DNA from: Mesorhizobium huakuii | GTDB lineage: Bacteria > Pseudomonadota > Alphaproteobacteria > Rhizobiales > Rhizobiaceae | DNA length: 64,000 nucleotides | Direction of reading: 5' to 3' | NCBI RefSeq assembly: GCF_030160235.1 | Contig: NZ_BSNY01000039.1 | Span: 43,200 to 107,199, forward strand | Part shown: in pieces, positions 25,195 through 33,622 of the stretch | Layout of the letters: each line of letters starts with the position of its first letter | Position numbering within the stretch: position 1 is the first letter of the stretch | Translations under genes and position numbers: made by a program | Notes under the pieces: generated by a model | What the model was told of the DNA's origin: nothing | Seen by the model: only the letters and a program-made list of their open reading frames with translations | The model's database searches: none

Positions 25195-26111
25195 GCCATG
25201 TTGTCCTTCGACCCCGACATGAACTGGATGAAGACGTCCTCCAGGCTGGTTTCGCCCGGCGCCACCGTCACGCCCTTATGCTCCTTCTCGACATCGGCGA
25301 GGGCTGCCTCGAGCTTCTTCCTGTCGGAACCGACGACATGCAGCGTGGCGCCGAAAGGCGCCACCTGGTCGACGCCCGGGCGGCCATGCAACTCTTCGGC
25401 CACCTTGGCCAGCCGCGGCCCTTGCACCACGAACGTCGTCAGGCCGGCATTCCTGACCACCTCCTCAACGGTGCCGGTGGCCAGCATCTTGCCGTAGGAG
25501 ATGTAGCTTATGCGGTGGCAGCGCTCGGCTTCGTCCATGTAGTGGGTGGAGACCAGCACGGTCAGCCCGCCGCTGGCGAGGCGGTGGATCTCGTCCCAGA
25601 ATTCGCGCCGCGCCTTGGGGTCGACGCCGGCCGTCGGCTCGTCGAGCAAGAGCAATTTCGGCTTGTGCATGATGCAGGCGGCGAGCGCCAGCCGCTGCTT
25701 CCAGCCGCCGGACAGCGTGCCGGCCAGTTGATCGCGGCGCGACGTAAGGCCGAGTTCATCAAGCGTCCTGGCGACATAGTCCTCGACCGGTTTCAGCTGG
25801 TAGAGCCGCGCCACGAATTGGAGATTTTCGCCGATCGTCAGATCCTCGTAAAACGAGAATTTCTGCGTCATGTAGCCGACTTCGCGTTTGATGCTGAGCG
25901 AGTCGGTGCGGATGTTGAACCCCAGCACCGTGCCCTCGCCTTCGTCCGGCGTCAGCAGGCCACACATGATGCGGATGGTGGTGGTCTTGCCCGAACCGTT
26001 GGGGCCGAGGAAGCCGACGATCTCGCCTTCGGCGACCGACATCGTCACATGGTCGACGACGGTCTTGTCGCCGAACCGCTTGACCAGGCCATGAACGTCG
26101 ATGGCATTCAT
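25191..26111 (-). CDS. ABC transporter ATP-binding protein (YbhF-like, single domain)
   Basis: 306 residues from ATG 26111, which lies in the HlyD stop (ATGA). Walker A GPNGSGKTTT, signature LSGGWKQRLALA, Walker B KLLLLDEPTAGVD, H-loop STHYMDEAERC. E. coli YbhF has two such domains in one chain; here one domain suffices, consistent with a homodimer on a permease dimer. A C-terminal 80-residue domain (TLHVVGSDRKKLEAALADVE) is typical of drug-efflux ATPases. Confidence 0.93.
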   Translation of the reverse strand: MNAIDVHGLVKRFGDKTVVDHVTMSVAEGEIVGFLGPNGSGKTTTIRIMCGLLTPDEGEGTVLGFNIRTDSLSIKREVGYMTQKFSFYEDLTIGENLQFVARLYQLKPVEDYVARTLDELGLTSRRDQLAGTLSGGWKQRLALAACIMHKPKLLLLDEPTAGVDPKARREFWDEIHRLASGGLTVLVSTHYMDEAERCHRISYISYGKMLATGTVEEVVRNAGLTTFVVQGPRLAKVAEELHGRPGVDQVAPFGATLHVVGSDRKKLEAALADVEKEHKGVTVAPGETSLEDVFIQFMSGSKDNMA

Positions 26112-27061
26112 TTTGCCGTTTCCGCGAGGTCGACGTCGACGATCTGGCCGGGCTGCAGCGGACCGGCATCGCCCTCCGGCCGCGCCTCGACCAGATAGAC
26201 CAGCTTCTGCCGGTTCTCGAGCGAATAGATCACCGGCGGGGTGAATTCGGGATCGGGCGAGACATAGCTGACGCGCGCCTTCACGCCGTCGCCGCAGCCG
26301 TCGCAATGGACGCTGAGCAGGCTGCCGATCCTGACCGAGGCGAAGGCCGCCTCCGGTATGTAGACGCTGAGCTTGATAGCGCCGTCGGGCAGCATCGAGA
26401 TGACCGGCGCGGTCGGCCCGGCCGTGTCGCCGGGATTGCGGATGACGTCGTTGACGCGGCCGGGCGAGGGCGCCGCCAGCGTGCGCTTGGACAGCCGCCA
26501 CCGGGCCTGCTCCAGGGCGGCCTGCGCCTGCTTGACCTGATTGTCGGCGGCCTTGATCGTCTCGGGCCGCGCCGGCAGGCCGCCGACGGCGAGATTGGCC
26601 TGCGCCTGGCCGACCTGGGCGTTGGCGGTCTCCAGCGTCGCCGAGGCGGTGTCGTAGTCGGCCTGGGTGCCGGTGCCGCGCTTGAACAAATCGGCGGCGC
26701 GATCATATTTGCGCTTGGCGTCATCAGCCTGCGCCTTGGCCATGTCGACCTGCGCCTTGAGTGCGGCGATCTCTTCCGGCCGCTTGCCGACTTGCAGATC
26801 GGCGAGCTGCGCCCGCGCCTGGGCAAGGCTTGCCTCGGCCTGCGCCACCGCGATGCTGGCGTCGGCGCTTTCCAGCGTCACCACCGTCGCGCCCGGCGTG
26901 ACGCGATCGCCGCGCTTGACGACGACGGTCTCGACCTGCGCCACCTCGATGGGCGCCAGCAGCACATAGTCGCCCTCGACATAGCCGACGGCGAGTGGAG
27001 CGGCGGGCGCACAGGCACCGAGGAGCTTCGCGGCGAGCGGCAAGGAGCAGAGGAAACTCAT
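26108..27061 (-). CDS. HlyD family periplasmic adaptor (YbhG-like), possible lipoprotein
   Basis: 317 residues. N-terminal hydrophobic stretch ends in LLGACAP, which fits a lipobox with Cys17. Then a biotinyl-lipoyl half-motif (VAQVETVVVKRGDRVTPGAT), a long coiled-coil hairpin (about 65-180; AQAEASLAQARAQLADLQ) and the second lipoyl half plus beta barrel (VNDVIRNPGDTAGPTAPVIS). It links the inner-membrane ABC pump to an outer-membrane channel; no TolC-like gene is nearby. Overlaps both neighbours by 4 nt. Confidence 0.9.
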   Translation of the reverse strand: MSFLCSLPLAAKLLGACAPAAPLAVGYVEGDYVLLAPIEVAQVETVVVKRGDRVTPGATVVTLESADASIAVAQAEASLAQARAQLADLQVGKRPEEIAALKAQVDMAKAQADDAKRKYDRAADLFKRGTGTQADYDTASATLETANAQVGQAQANLAVGGLPARPETIKAADNQVKQAQAALEQARWRLSKRTLAAPSPGRVNDVIRNPGDTAGPTAPVISMLPDGAIKLSVYIPEAAFASVRIGSLLSVHCDGCGDGVKARVSYVSPDPEFTPPVIYSLENRQKLVYLVEARPEGDAGPLQPGQIVDVDLAETAK

Positions 27062-27780
27062 TGTTTTGATCCAATTGGGGGTTTTGATCCCATTCGGGCG
27101 GCCAGTATGGCGCTGAGATTGTCAGTCGTGACCGCCACGACCTTGGCGGCCTCGGCGGCGCCGATGTCGTGCCAGCCCATGCGGCGCTTCACCGCCTCGC
27201 GGCCGATGCGGAAATAGACGACCTGGCCGACCAGCGTGAACACGGTGAGCCGGGTCCGCTCGCTTTCGGCCGGCTCGCCGGTTGCCTGCTCCCACAGATG
27301 ACATAGACGGCGATGCGTCGGCTCGAACACGCCGTCATAGACGCGGTCGAGCGCAGCGGTGGGATGCTGCAGTTCGCGCAGCAAGAACTGCACGATCTCG
27401 CCTGCCCGCGGCTGCGCCACGACGAAGCCGACGATCCCCTCTATTGCGGCGAAAAGCTGCGCGCGCGCCGCCTCGGGATCGCCCGCCGGCGCCGCCTGGC
27501 CACTGGCTGGCGCCCGGCCTGCGGCCAGTGCCTGGCCGGCAACCGCCTGGATGGTCTCGACGATATAGTCGGCGACGGCGGCGCGGAGGCCTTCCTTGCC
27601 GCCGAAATGATAGGCGATGGAGCCGATATTGGCCTGCGCTTCGGCCGCGATCTCGCGGGTCGAGGTGCCGTCGAAACCCTGCCGGCCGAACAGTTTCAGC
27701 GCCGCCTGCACGAGTGCGGCACGCGTCAGCTCCGGAGAGGTCTCGCGGCGTGGACTTTTGGGGTTGGGCAATCTGGTCAT
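27058..27780 (-). CDS. TetR/AcrR family regulator, CecR (YbiH)-like
   Basis: 240 residues. TetR-type HTH in TRAALVQAALKLFGRQGFDG and STREIAAEAQANIGSIAYHF; the C-terminal ligand-binding domain is the DUF1956/CecR type (HPTAALDRVYDGVFEPTHRR and VFTLVGQVVYFRIGREAVKR). In E. coli CecR controls ybhGFSR, the same kinds of genes that follow here. A 26-bp perfect palindrome 6 bp upstream of the ATG is the obvious autoregulatory operator. Confidence 0.92.
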   Translation of the reverse strand: MTRLPNPKSPRRETSPELTRAALVQAALKLFGRQGFDGTSTREIAAEAQANIGSIAYHFGGKEGLRAAVADYIVETIQAVAGQALAAGRAPASGQAAPAGDPEAARAQLFAAIEGIVGFVVAQPRAGEIVQFLLRELQHPTAALDRVYDGVFEPTHRRLCHLWEQATGEPAESERTRLTVFTLVGQVVYFRIGREAVKRRMGWHDIGAAEAAKVVAVTTDNLSAILAARMGSKPPIGSKQ

Positions 27781-27786
27781 GGCGAA

Positions 27787-27812
27787 ACTTTAATCAATCG
27801 ATTGATTAAAGT
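27787..27812. promoter_or_regulatory. 26-bp perfect palindrome: operator of the CecR-like operon
   Basis: Half-site ACTTTAATCAATC followed by its exact reverse complement, centred on CGAT, with no spacer. It lies 6 bp upstream of the tetR-like start and 58 bp before the divergent CYTH gene, and is A/T-rich in a G/C-rich surround. Length and symmetry fit a TetR dimer (or dimer pair) site covering the promoter and ribosome site of the efflux operon. Confidence 0.85.
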
Positions 27813-27870
27813 CAACTGCCGTTCGGAGCCGTCTTGCCATCGCCCGCGCCAAGCGCTTTAGTGCGCGGCC

Positions 27871-28344
27871 ATGGGCAAGGAAGTCGAGCGCAAGTTCCTG
27901 GTCTCCAGCACCGCGTGGCGGGAGCTGGCCGAGGCGAATATCCGCATCCTCCAGTTCTATCTCGCCACGGCGCCCGGGCGAACCGTCCGCATCCGCATCA
28001 GCGACGGCGCTTCCGCCAAGCTGACGCTCAAATTCGGCAGCGGCGCTCGCGAGCGCGACGAGTTCGAATATCCGATCCCTCTGGCGGATGCCCTGGAGAT
28101 GCTGGACTTCGCCATCGGACGTGTCATCGAGAAGACACGTCACCATGTTAGGCATCGCGGCTATCTCTATGAAGTCGACGTCTTTGGCGGTGCACTCGCG
28201 GGACTTGTGGTGGCCGAACTCGAGACTCCGGAAGATGTGCCGGACGAAATGCTGCCTGACTGGCTCGGCCGTGAAGTGACCGGCGAGCAGAAATTCTACA
28301 ACGCGTCGCTCGCCCTCGGGGGGATACCGGAGATCGCCGCATGA
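27871..28344 (+). CDS. CYTH domain protein (triphosphate tunnel fold)
   Basis: 157 residues. The N-terminal E-x-E-x-K signature is MGKEVERKFLV (E4, E6, K8), followed by the tunnel-lining basic and acidic strands RTVRIRISDG, AKLTLKFGSG, RDEFEYPIP and a C-terminal EVTGEQKFYNASLA. The fold hydrolyses or binds triphosphates and inorganic polyphosphate. ATGA overlap with the CHAD gene. Confidence 0.93.
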   Translation: MGKEVERKFLVSSTAWRELAEANIRILQFYLATAPGRTVRIRISDGASAKLTLKFGSGARERDEFEYPIPLADALEMLDFAIGRVIEKTRHHVRHRGYLYEVDVFGGALAGLVVAELETPEDVPDEMLPDWLGREVTGEQKFYNASLALGGIPEIAA

Positions 28345-29285
28345 GCTTTCGCATCGACCCGCGCCTGCCGCTGACCGGCGAGGTCCGGCGCATCCTTGCC
28401 GAGGAAATCGGCAAGGCGCTCCAGCATCTGGATGCTGCGCGCAGCCGGCCGGAACAGGGCCTGCACAAATGCCGCAAGCGGCTGAAGAGCGTGCGTGCCT
28501 TGTTGCGCCTGGTTCATTCCGGCGACGAAACATTCTGCACGACAGAGAACCAATGCTATCGCAACGTGGCGGCGCTGCTTGCCGGCCCGCGCGAGGCGAC
28601 GGCACTGATCGAGACCATCGACCGGCTGGCGGCGGCTTTTCCCAAGGAGAGCGCCGATGGCGGGCTCGATGCCGTGCGCGACAGGCTGATCGCGCGTCAG
28701 CACGATCTGCATGAGGGCGCCGGCCTCGAAGCGACGATCGGCGCGGCGACCGCCGCCTGCGAAGACGGCATGAAGCGGATCGAATGCCTTGCCTTGCCCG
28801 ACCAGCCCGAACAGGCGGCCGACGTGCTTGCCGAAGGCGCCCGCGTCACTCTGCGCCGTGCCAAAAAGGCGCTCGACAGGGCCGGCTCGCGCGGCGAGGC
28901 CAATGATTTCCACGATTTGCGCAAGGCGGCCAAGACGCATGGCATGCACCTGTCGCTGCTGGGCAGGCTGTGGCCGACGCCGATCAAGGCGCGGCGCAAG
29001 GCCGTCGATGCCCTGGGCGAGCGGCTCGGCGAACTGCACGACCTGTTCGTCATGCGCGCGCTGCTCGAGGCGGACGACGAGCCGCTGGGGCCGCGCGAGG
29101 ACACCAAGCTTCTGGGCAAGCTGTTGAAGCGCTCGGAAAAGCAGCTGCGGAAGTCGTGCCTCGCCGATGCAACCGAGCTGTTCGGCGACAGCCCCAAGCG
29201 CTCGACACGTAAACTGGCCCGCAAGGCGCGCGACGACCTGGCCAGCCCGGCGTCGCACGACGAGACGAGCGCTTCCGCCGGCTGA
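28341..29285 (+). CDS. CHAD domain protein
   Basis: 314 residues, all-helical with conserved histidines and basic residues: HLDAARSRPEQGLHKCRKRL, KSVRALLRLV, and the second repeat FHDLRKAAKTHGMHLSLLG with LGELHDLFVMRALL. CHAD domains bind polyphosphate and associate with polyphosphate granules; many are fused or adjacent to CYTH domains, as here. The Lys/Arg-rich C-terminus (SPKRSTRKLARKAR) may add affinity for polyanions. Confidence 0.92.
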   Translation: MSFRIDPRLPLTGEVRRILAEEIGKALQHLDAARSRPEQGLHKCRKRLKSVRALLRLVHSGDETFCTTENQCYRNVAALLAGPREATALIETIDRLAAAFPKESADGGLDAVRDRLIARQHDLHEGAGLEATIGAATAACEDGMKRIECLALPDQPEQAADVLAEGARVTLRRAKKALDRAGSRGEANDFHDLRKAAKTHGMHLSLLGRLWPTPIKARRKAVDALGERLGELHDLFVMRALLEADDEPLGPREDTKLLGKLLKRSEKQLRKSCLADATELFGDSPKRSTRKLARKARDDLASPASHDETSASAG

Positions 29286-29340
29286 CCAAGAGGCGGCGCG
29301 CTGGCACTTCCCCGCCGGCCCGTGCTAGTCACGCTCTACC

Positions 29341-30147
29341 ATGACCGAGCCCGGCGACACGCTTCTGGATCGACTTGGCCGCTGGCTTGCCGGCCGGCTG
29401 CAGGAAGAATCCTCCGGCTATGAGCCCTATACCCCATCCGACGCCGAGACGCTGCGCCGCACGCTGGAGCCGGGCGACATCCTGCTGATCGAGGGCAACC
29501 AGAAGATTTCGGCGGCGATCAAGTACCTCACCCAGTCGACCTGGTCGCATGCGGCCTTCTATGTCGGCGACGCGCTGGCCGAGCCGGAGGACGGAACCGA
29601 GCGGCGGCGGCTGATCGAGGTGACGCTCGGCGAAGGCTGCGTGGCGGTACCCCTGTCGCGCTATCGCACCTACAACACCCGCATCTGCCGGGCGAGCGGG
29701 CTGACACCGGAGGACCGCGATCATGTCGTCGCCTTCATGATCGGCAAGCTTGGCCTGAAATACGACCTCAAGAACATTTTCGACATGTTGCGCTATTTCC
29801 TGCCGACACCGCCGGTGCCGGTGCGCTGGCGCCGCCGCATGCTGGCCTTCGGCTCCGGCGATCCGACGCGAGCCATCTGCTCGACGCTGATTGCCGAGGC
29901 CTATGGGCAGATCCGCTATCCGATCCTGCCCGAGATCACCCGTGCGCCGGGCCGCGCCTCGGCGCAGTCGGCCTATATGCGCAAGGAAATCCTGCACATT
30001 CGCCACCACTCGCTCTACACGCCGCGCGACTTCGACCTGTCGCCGTTTTTCCGCATCGTCAAGCCGACGCTGGAATATGGTTTCGACTACCGGACAATGA
30101 CGTGGGACGACGGTGCCGCCGATCCTGACGCGAAAGCCGCCGAGTAG
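29341..30147 (+). CDS. YiiX/YebB-like permuted NlpC/P60 family hydrolase
   Basis: 268 residues, no signal peptide visible. Pattern of the permuted papain-like (LRAT/YiiX) group: LEPGDILLIEGNQKISAAIK, then the catalytic His in STWSHAAFYVG and the catalytic Cys in RAICSTLIAEAY about 110 residues later. Such proteins act as amidases, acyltransferases or peptidases on lipids or cell wall; the actual substrate is unknown. It follows CHAD on the same strand after 55 bp. Confidence 0.8.
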   Translation: MTEPGDTLLDRLGRWLAGRLQEESSGYEPYTPSDAETLRRTLEPGDILLIEGNQKISAAIKYLTQSTWSHAAFYVGDALAEPEDGTERRRLIEVTLGEGCVAVPLSRYRTYNTRICRASGLTPEDRDHVVAFMIGKLGLKYDLKNIFDMLRYFLPTPPVPVRWRRRMLAFGSGDPTRAICSTLIAEAYGQIRYPILPEITRAPGRASAQSAYMRKEILHIRHHSLYTPRDFDLSPFFRIVKPTLEYGFDYRTMTWDDGAADPDAKAAE

Positions 30148-30153
30148 CGACGA

Positions 30154-30984
30154 TCAGGCAAGCCCGGCTTTGCGCACCGCGTCGATGCAGGACCGGCTAA
30201 CCGGCAGCATGGCATCGTCAGACAGCTTCAGGAACAGCTTGCCGTCCTTGCGGCGGCTGCCGGTGACGGCGTCCAGCGCCACCCAATGCGAGCGATGGAC
30301 CTGCACGCCCGGCGTGTCGCCCACCTCGCGGATGGCGTCGGCCAGCCGCATCAGGATCAGCGTCGAGCCCTTGTCGGTGTGCACCTCGACATAGTGATCC
30401 TGCATCGAGAGATAGAGCAATTTTCCGCGAGCCGCATGGGGCAGCCGGTCGAGCAGCGGCGGCCGCGTCGGTTGCGGCGGAGACGGTTGTGGCGACGGGG
30501 CCGAACCGCGTGGCGGCGCAGCGGTGGCCGGCGCCGTCACGGCCGCGCCTTGCGGGTTTCTCCCCATGGCGATCAGGAAAGAGATAGCGACCGAAATCAG
30601 GCTGCAATTGAGAAACAGTCCGGCGGCGGCAGCGGCAGACGGGAGCGGCCCACCAAACAGCGAGCGGTTGAACAGCACGACCATCGCGGTGATCGGAAAT
30701 CCGGCAACGGTGCCGGCGACGACGCTGCGGACCGGCTGCGAGCCCGCGGCGCCGAACACGGCGGCGAGCGTCAGCCGCATTGTGAGATAGCCGACCGAAA
30801 AGGTCGCGAGTGCCAATGCCAGCCAATAGGCGAAGCGGGGCAAGGGTGCGAGTTCCTGGAACGTGCCGAAAGGTCCAGCGACGCCGAGGATCGCCGACAC
30901 CGCCACAAGCGCGCCCCAGAAGCGCGGCGAGGCGAACAGCGCCTGCATTTCGCGAAGCGTGGAATGCAACAGCGTGCTGTTCAC
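30154..30984 (-). CDS. membrane-anchored LytTR DNA-binding regulator
   Basis: 276 residues from a GTG at 30984 (AAGGGA upstream); a longer in-frame ATG at 31134 would overlap the divergent gene. Four hydrophobic segments (about residues 20-150) precede a Pro-rich linker (SPQPSPPQPTRPP) and a C-terminal LytTR domain: LLYLSMQDHYVEVHTDKGST, VHRSHWVALDAV and LPVSRSCIDAVRK. LytTR domains bind direct repeats near promoters. The membrane part suggests envelope or small-molecule sensing without a kinase. Confidence 0.82.
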   Translation of the reverse strand: MNSTLLHSTLREMQALFASPRFWGALVAVSAILGVAGPFGTFQELAPLPRFAYWLALALATFSVGYLTMRLTLAAVFGAAGSQPVRSVVAGTVAGFPITAMVVLFNRSLFGGPLPSAAAAAGLFLNCSLISVAISFLIAMGRNPQGAAVTAPATAAPPRGSAPSPQPSPPQPTRPPLLDRLPHAARGKLLYLSMQDHYVEVHTDKGSTLILMRLADAIREVGDTPGVQVHRSHWVALDAVTGSRRKDGKLFLKLSDDAMLPVSRSCIDAVRKAGLA

Positions 30985-31113
30985 GTAGCCATTCGTCCCT
31001 TGCCGAAGAGGCGTTTGATGCAGGGCTGGCGGCTCTGCATGGTGCCGGTCAACCCGCAGCGCCAAGCGATACCGCGCCGGCGGTAAGCCTTCAACCACGG
31101 ACGGAGTTCCGCA

Positions 31114-31752
31114 ATGTTTCTTCACCGCATCCAAACGATTCAGATAACCACCTTGCCTTTCGGCAAGCCGGCCACGCTTTTGTGTGCCGCCGGCCTGCTG
31201 CCGGCGTCAAGCCGTATCGCGCTGGCCGCGAACATCGCTGCCGAGACCCAGATGCCCGGTGCCGTCGATATCCTGTCGCACACACCGCTCTGGGTCTGGC
31301 CGTTGATCCTCTACGGCCTGTTCATCGGCTGGAGCCGCACCCGGGACCGCGTCGTCTCGCCTTCACGCCTTCTCGTGTTGCCGGCGCTCGTCAGCGGCCT
31401 TGCCCTCTACAATCTCGTCGCCTCGGGCATTTCGGCGACCGGACTGCTCGGCTCCGCCTGCGGCGCCGTGGCCGGCGCCCTCGCCGGCACGGCCATGGCG
31501 CGTCGGCGGCCGGCCAGGCTGCTTGCCGACGGCAGGCTGGCGCTGCAAGGCGACTGGTTGCCCCTGGCGCTGATCGTCGCCATCATCATCATTCGCTATG
31601 CCAGGGGCATCGCGCTTGGGGTAGATCCTGCCCTGGCGCAGGAGACCGGTTTCGTGCTGGCAAGCGCGGTGCTGTCGGGTCTCTTTGCGGCGATGATGAT
31701 TGCACGCTCGATCGGTGTTCTTCCGCGTGGATTCTTCAGGCAACCGGCCTGA
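31114..31752 (+). CDS. multi-pass membrane protein divergent from the LytTR regulator
   Basis: 212 residues, GGAG 7 nt before the ATG. About five hydrophobic segments, including TPLWVWPLILYGLFIGWSR, LVLPALVSGLALYNLVASG and WLPLALIVAIIIIRYARG, with an Arg-rich cytoplasmic loop (AMARRRPARLLADG). I do not recognise a characterised family. Its back-to-back placement with a membrane-bound LytTR regulator suggests control by it. The first 45 residues may be dispensable (internal ATG at 31252). Confidence 0.75.
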   Translation: MFLHRIQTIQITTLPFGKPATLLCAAGLLPASSRIALAANIAAETQMPGAVDILSHTPLWVWPLILYGLFIGWSRTRDRVVSPSRLLVLPALVSGLALYNLVASGISATGLLGSACGAVAGALAGTAMARRRPARLLADGRLALQGDWLPLALIVAIIIIRYARGIALGVDPALAQETGFVLASAVLSGLFAAMMIARSIGVLPRGFFRQPA

Positions 31753-31763
31753 GAAATCCCCGG

Positions 31764-32561
31764 TCACGCCGGCTGCGGCCGCTTTGCCGGATCCTTCGGG
31801 CGCGCGCCGGCATCTCGCGCGTGCGGGCCGATGGGCATGATCGCGGGGAACGGCGTCGCGCCGAAGGCAAAGGTGAATTTGTAACCGGTGAGCCCGTCCT
31901 CGGGCGTCGTATGCTGGTCGTGATGGGCGAGCAGCTTGGCACGCTCGGCCAACTCCTCCGCTTCGCGCCGCACCATCTCCGCCGTCTCCGGCCGCATCCG
32001 CCTGGAGAAGCTGACGAAGGTCGCCTCCCTGTCGATATGGGTGATGGCCCAGCCGATGAAATTCTTGTTGGTCATCTCGAACAGCGGCCTCAGCGGCCCT
32101 TCAAAATTCCACTGGATCGGCGTCTCGACCAGCAATCTTGCCGAAAGACCCCGGCCGAGCGCGATCAGGCCGAGGTCTTCCAGATCGCGCAGATAGAGGA
32201 ACATCGAGGCCTCGCTCAGGCCTTGCGAACGCATGATGCCTTCGGGCGTGAACTTTTCCGACAGCATGACGAAGATGAACAGCAGCGCCGGCCGGCCGGC
32301 CAGCCTCCGTTCGATCTCGGGCGCGATGTGGTTGAGCGGCCCCGGCCCCCGGTTCATCGAGCCGAGCACGTTTTCCAGCTCGACGCCGGCGGCCGCGCAG
32401 ATCTCCACCAGCCGGTCGAGCTTGCAGTTGCGCTCATGGAAGATACGCTTCACCGTCGGCTCGGAAACGCCCATGCGTTCGGCAAGCTCGCGATAGGTGA
32501 CGCCCTTGGCTTTCAGCGTCCGCTTCAGCGCCTCGAAGATCAGACCGTTCATGGCATGCAC
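31764..32561 (-). CDS. XRE-family HTH regulator with C-terminal sensor-like domain
   Basis: 265 residues. N-terminal HTH_XRE: FEALKRTLKAKGVTYRELAE, RMGVSEPTVKRIFHERNCKL; then a helical C-terminal region with a second possible HTH (GIMRSQGLSEASMFLYLRDL) and a charged tail. AAGAGGG lies before the ATG. It is divergent from a secreted propeller protein and a palindromic site with an extra half-site lies between them, so local regulation of that gene is likely. Confidence 0.87.
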   Translation of the reverse strand: MHAMNGLIFEALKRTLKAKGVTYRELAERMGVSEPTVKRIFHERNCKLDRLVEICAAAGVELENVLGSMNRGPGPLNHIAPEIERRLAGRPALLFIFVMLSEKFTPEGIMRSQGLSEASMFLYLRDLEDLGLIALGRGLSARLLVETPIQWNFEGPLRPLFEMTNKNFIGWAITHIDREATFVSFSRRMRPETAEMVRREAEELAERAKLLAHHDQHTTPEDGLTGYKFTFAFGATPFPAIMPIGPHARDAGARPKDPAKRPQPA

Positions 32562-32579
32562 CCTCTTGCCGGCAGTTTC

Positions 32580-32596
32580 GTATCGATATTCGATAC
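32580..32596. promoter_or_regulatory. palindromic operator between the XRE regulator and the propeller gene
   Basis: GTATCGA-TAT-TCGATAC, perfect 7-bp arms with a 3-bp spacer, in the 105-bp divergent gap. A further copy of the half-site GTATCGA lies at 32622-32628, 42 bp from the first half-site (four helical turns). The arrangement suits a dimeric regulator binding two sites across both promoters. Confidence 0.75.
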
Positions 32597-32666
32597 TAGC
32601 GGTAATCGGACTTCCAGAAAAGTATCGAAAATCCTAGCTCTCGCCTGCCATCACAGGAGAACAGCC

Positions 32667-33524
32667 ATGAACCGCCTCATCCTCTTAGCATTCGCCGCCA
32701 TCGGTATTAGCGCCGCACCAGCCGCCCGGGCCGGCGAGCTCTGGCGCGCCACGGGCCTCGAACAGCCGGAATCGGCGCTGTTCGACGCCGCCAACAACCG
32801 CATCATCGTCTCCAACATCGTCGGCAATCCCGGCGAAGCCGACGGCAACGGCTATCTCTCGGTGCTGTCCCTCGACGGCAAGACGATCACCCAGCACTGG
32901 ACCGACGGCATGGACGCGCCCAAGGGCATGGCGATATCGGGCGGCAAGCTCTATGTCGCCGACATCACCAAGGTCCGCGTCGTCGATCTGGCCAGCGGCA
33001 GGCTGATCGCCAGCATCGCGGTGCCGAATGCCGTCTTCCTCAACGACATGACCTCGGACCACACAGGCAAGGTCTATGTCAGCGACATGCTGGCCGACAC
33101 GATCTACCGCATCGACGGCGACCGGCCGGAGCTGTTCGTCAAGGATGCGCTGCTCGCCTCGCCCAACGGCGTCTTCGCCGATGGCGACAGGCTGATCGTC
33201 GCCTCGTGGGGCAAGGGCATCAAGCCCGACTTCAGCACGGCGGAACCAGGCGGGCTGCTCGCCATCGATCTCGCCAGCAAGGCGATTTCGCCGCTGCCCG
33301 GTGCGCAGACATTCGCCGACCTGGACGGCGTCATCGCCATCGGCGACACCATCTATGCCACCGCCTACATGACCGGCACGCTCTACCGCTATCATGCCGG
33401 CGGTGCGCCGGAAGCGGTGGCCCATTTCAAGCCGGGCAGCGCCGACATCGGCACCGACGGCAAGTCGATCCTCTACGTGCCGCTGATGAACGAGGGCGAG
33501 GTGGCGGCGCTGAAGCTCGATTGA
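32667..33524 (+). CDS. secreted SMP-30/gluconolactonase-like beta-propeller protein
   Basis: 285 residues with a signal peptide (MNRLILLAFAAIGISAAPAA, cleavage near ARAG). Six-bladed propeller repeats: ALFDAANNRIIVSNIVGN, MAISGGKLYVADITKVRVVD, DHTGKVYVSDMLADTIYRID, ASPNGVFADGDRLIVASWG and SILYVPLMNEGEVAALKLD. CAGGAGAACAGCC precedes the ATG. Lactonase or ligand-binding activity is possible; the classical metal ligands cannot be confirmed by eye. Very long in-frame extension upstream (to 30810) is not real because it crosses other genes. Confidence 0.82.
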   Translation: MNRLILLAFAAIGISAAPAARAGELWRATGLEQPESALFDAANNRIIVSNIVGNPGEADGNGYLSVLSLDGKTITQHWTDGMDAPKGMAISGGKLYVADITKVRVVDLASGRLIASIAVPNAVFLNDMTSDHTGKVYVSDMLADTIYRIDGDRPELFVKDALLASPNGVFADGDRLIVASWGKGIKPDFSTAEPGGLLAIDLASKAISPLPGAQTFADLDGVIAIGDTIYATAYMTGTLYRYHAGGAPEAVAHFKPGSADIGTDGKSILYVPLMNEGEVAALKLD

Positions 33525-33570
33525 GAGCCGGAGGCTCAGGGCCGATCCGTGCGACCTCTCGCTAACAGCC

Positions 33571-33602
33571 GTGGGATGGACCGTGCTACGAAGTCCATCC
33601 AC
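33571..33602 (+). terminator. hairpin between the propeller gene and the NTF2-like gene
   Basis: GTGGGATGGAC (33571-33581) pairs with GTCCATCCAC (33593-33602) with one bulged base and an 11-nt loop. It could end the upstream transcript or act in the leader of the next gene; no T run follows, so this is tentative. Confidence 0.35.
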
Positions 33603-33622
33603 GGTCCAGGAGGATTATTGCC

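Noticed and set aside
30810-33524. Very long rightward frame of 904 codons ending in the propeller protein
   Set aside because: Only the last 285 codons have a signal peptide, ribosome site and family features; the rest is antisense to the LytTR and XRE genes and overlaps the membrane-protein gene.
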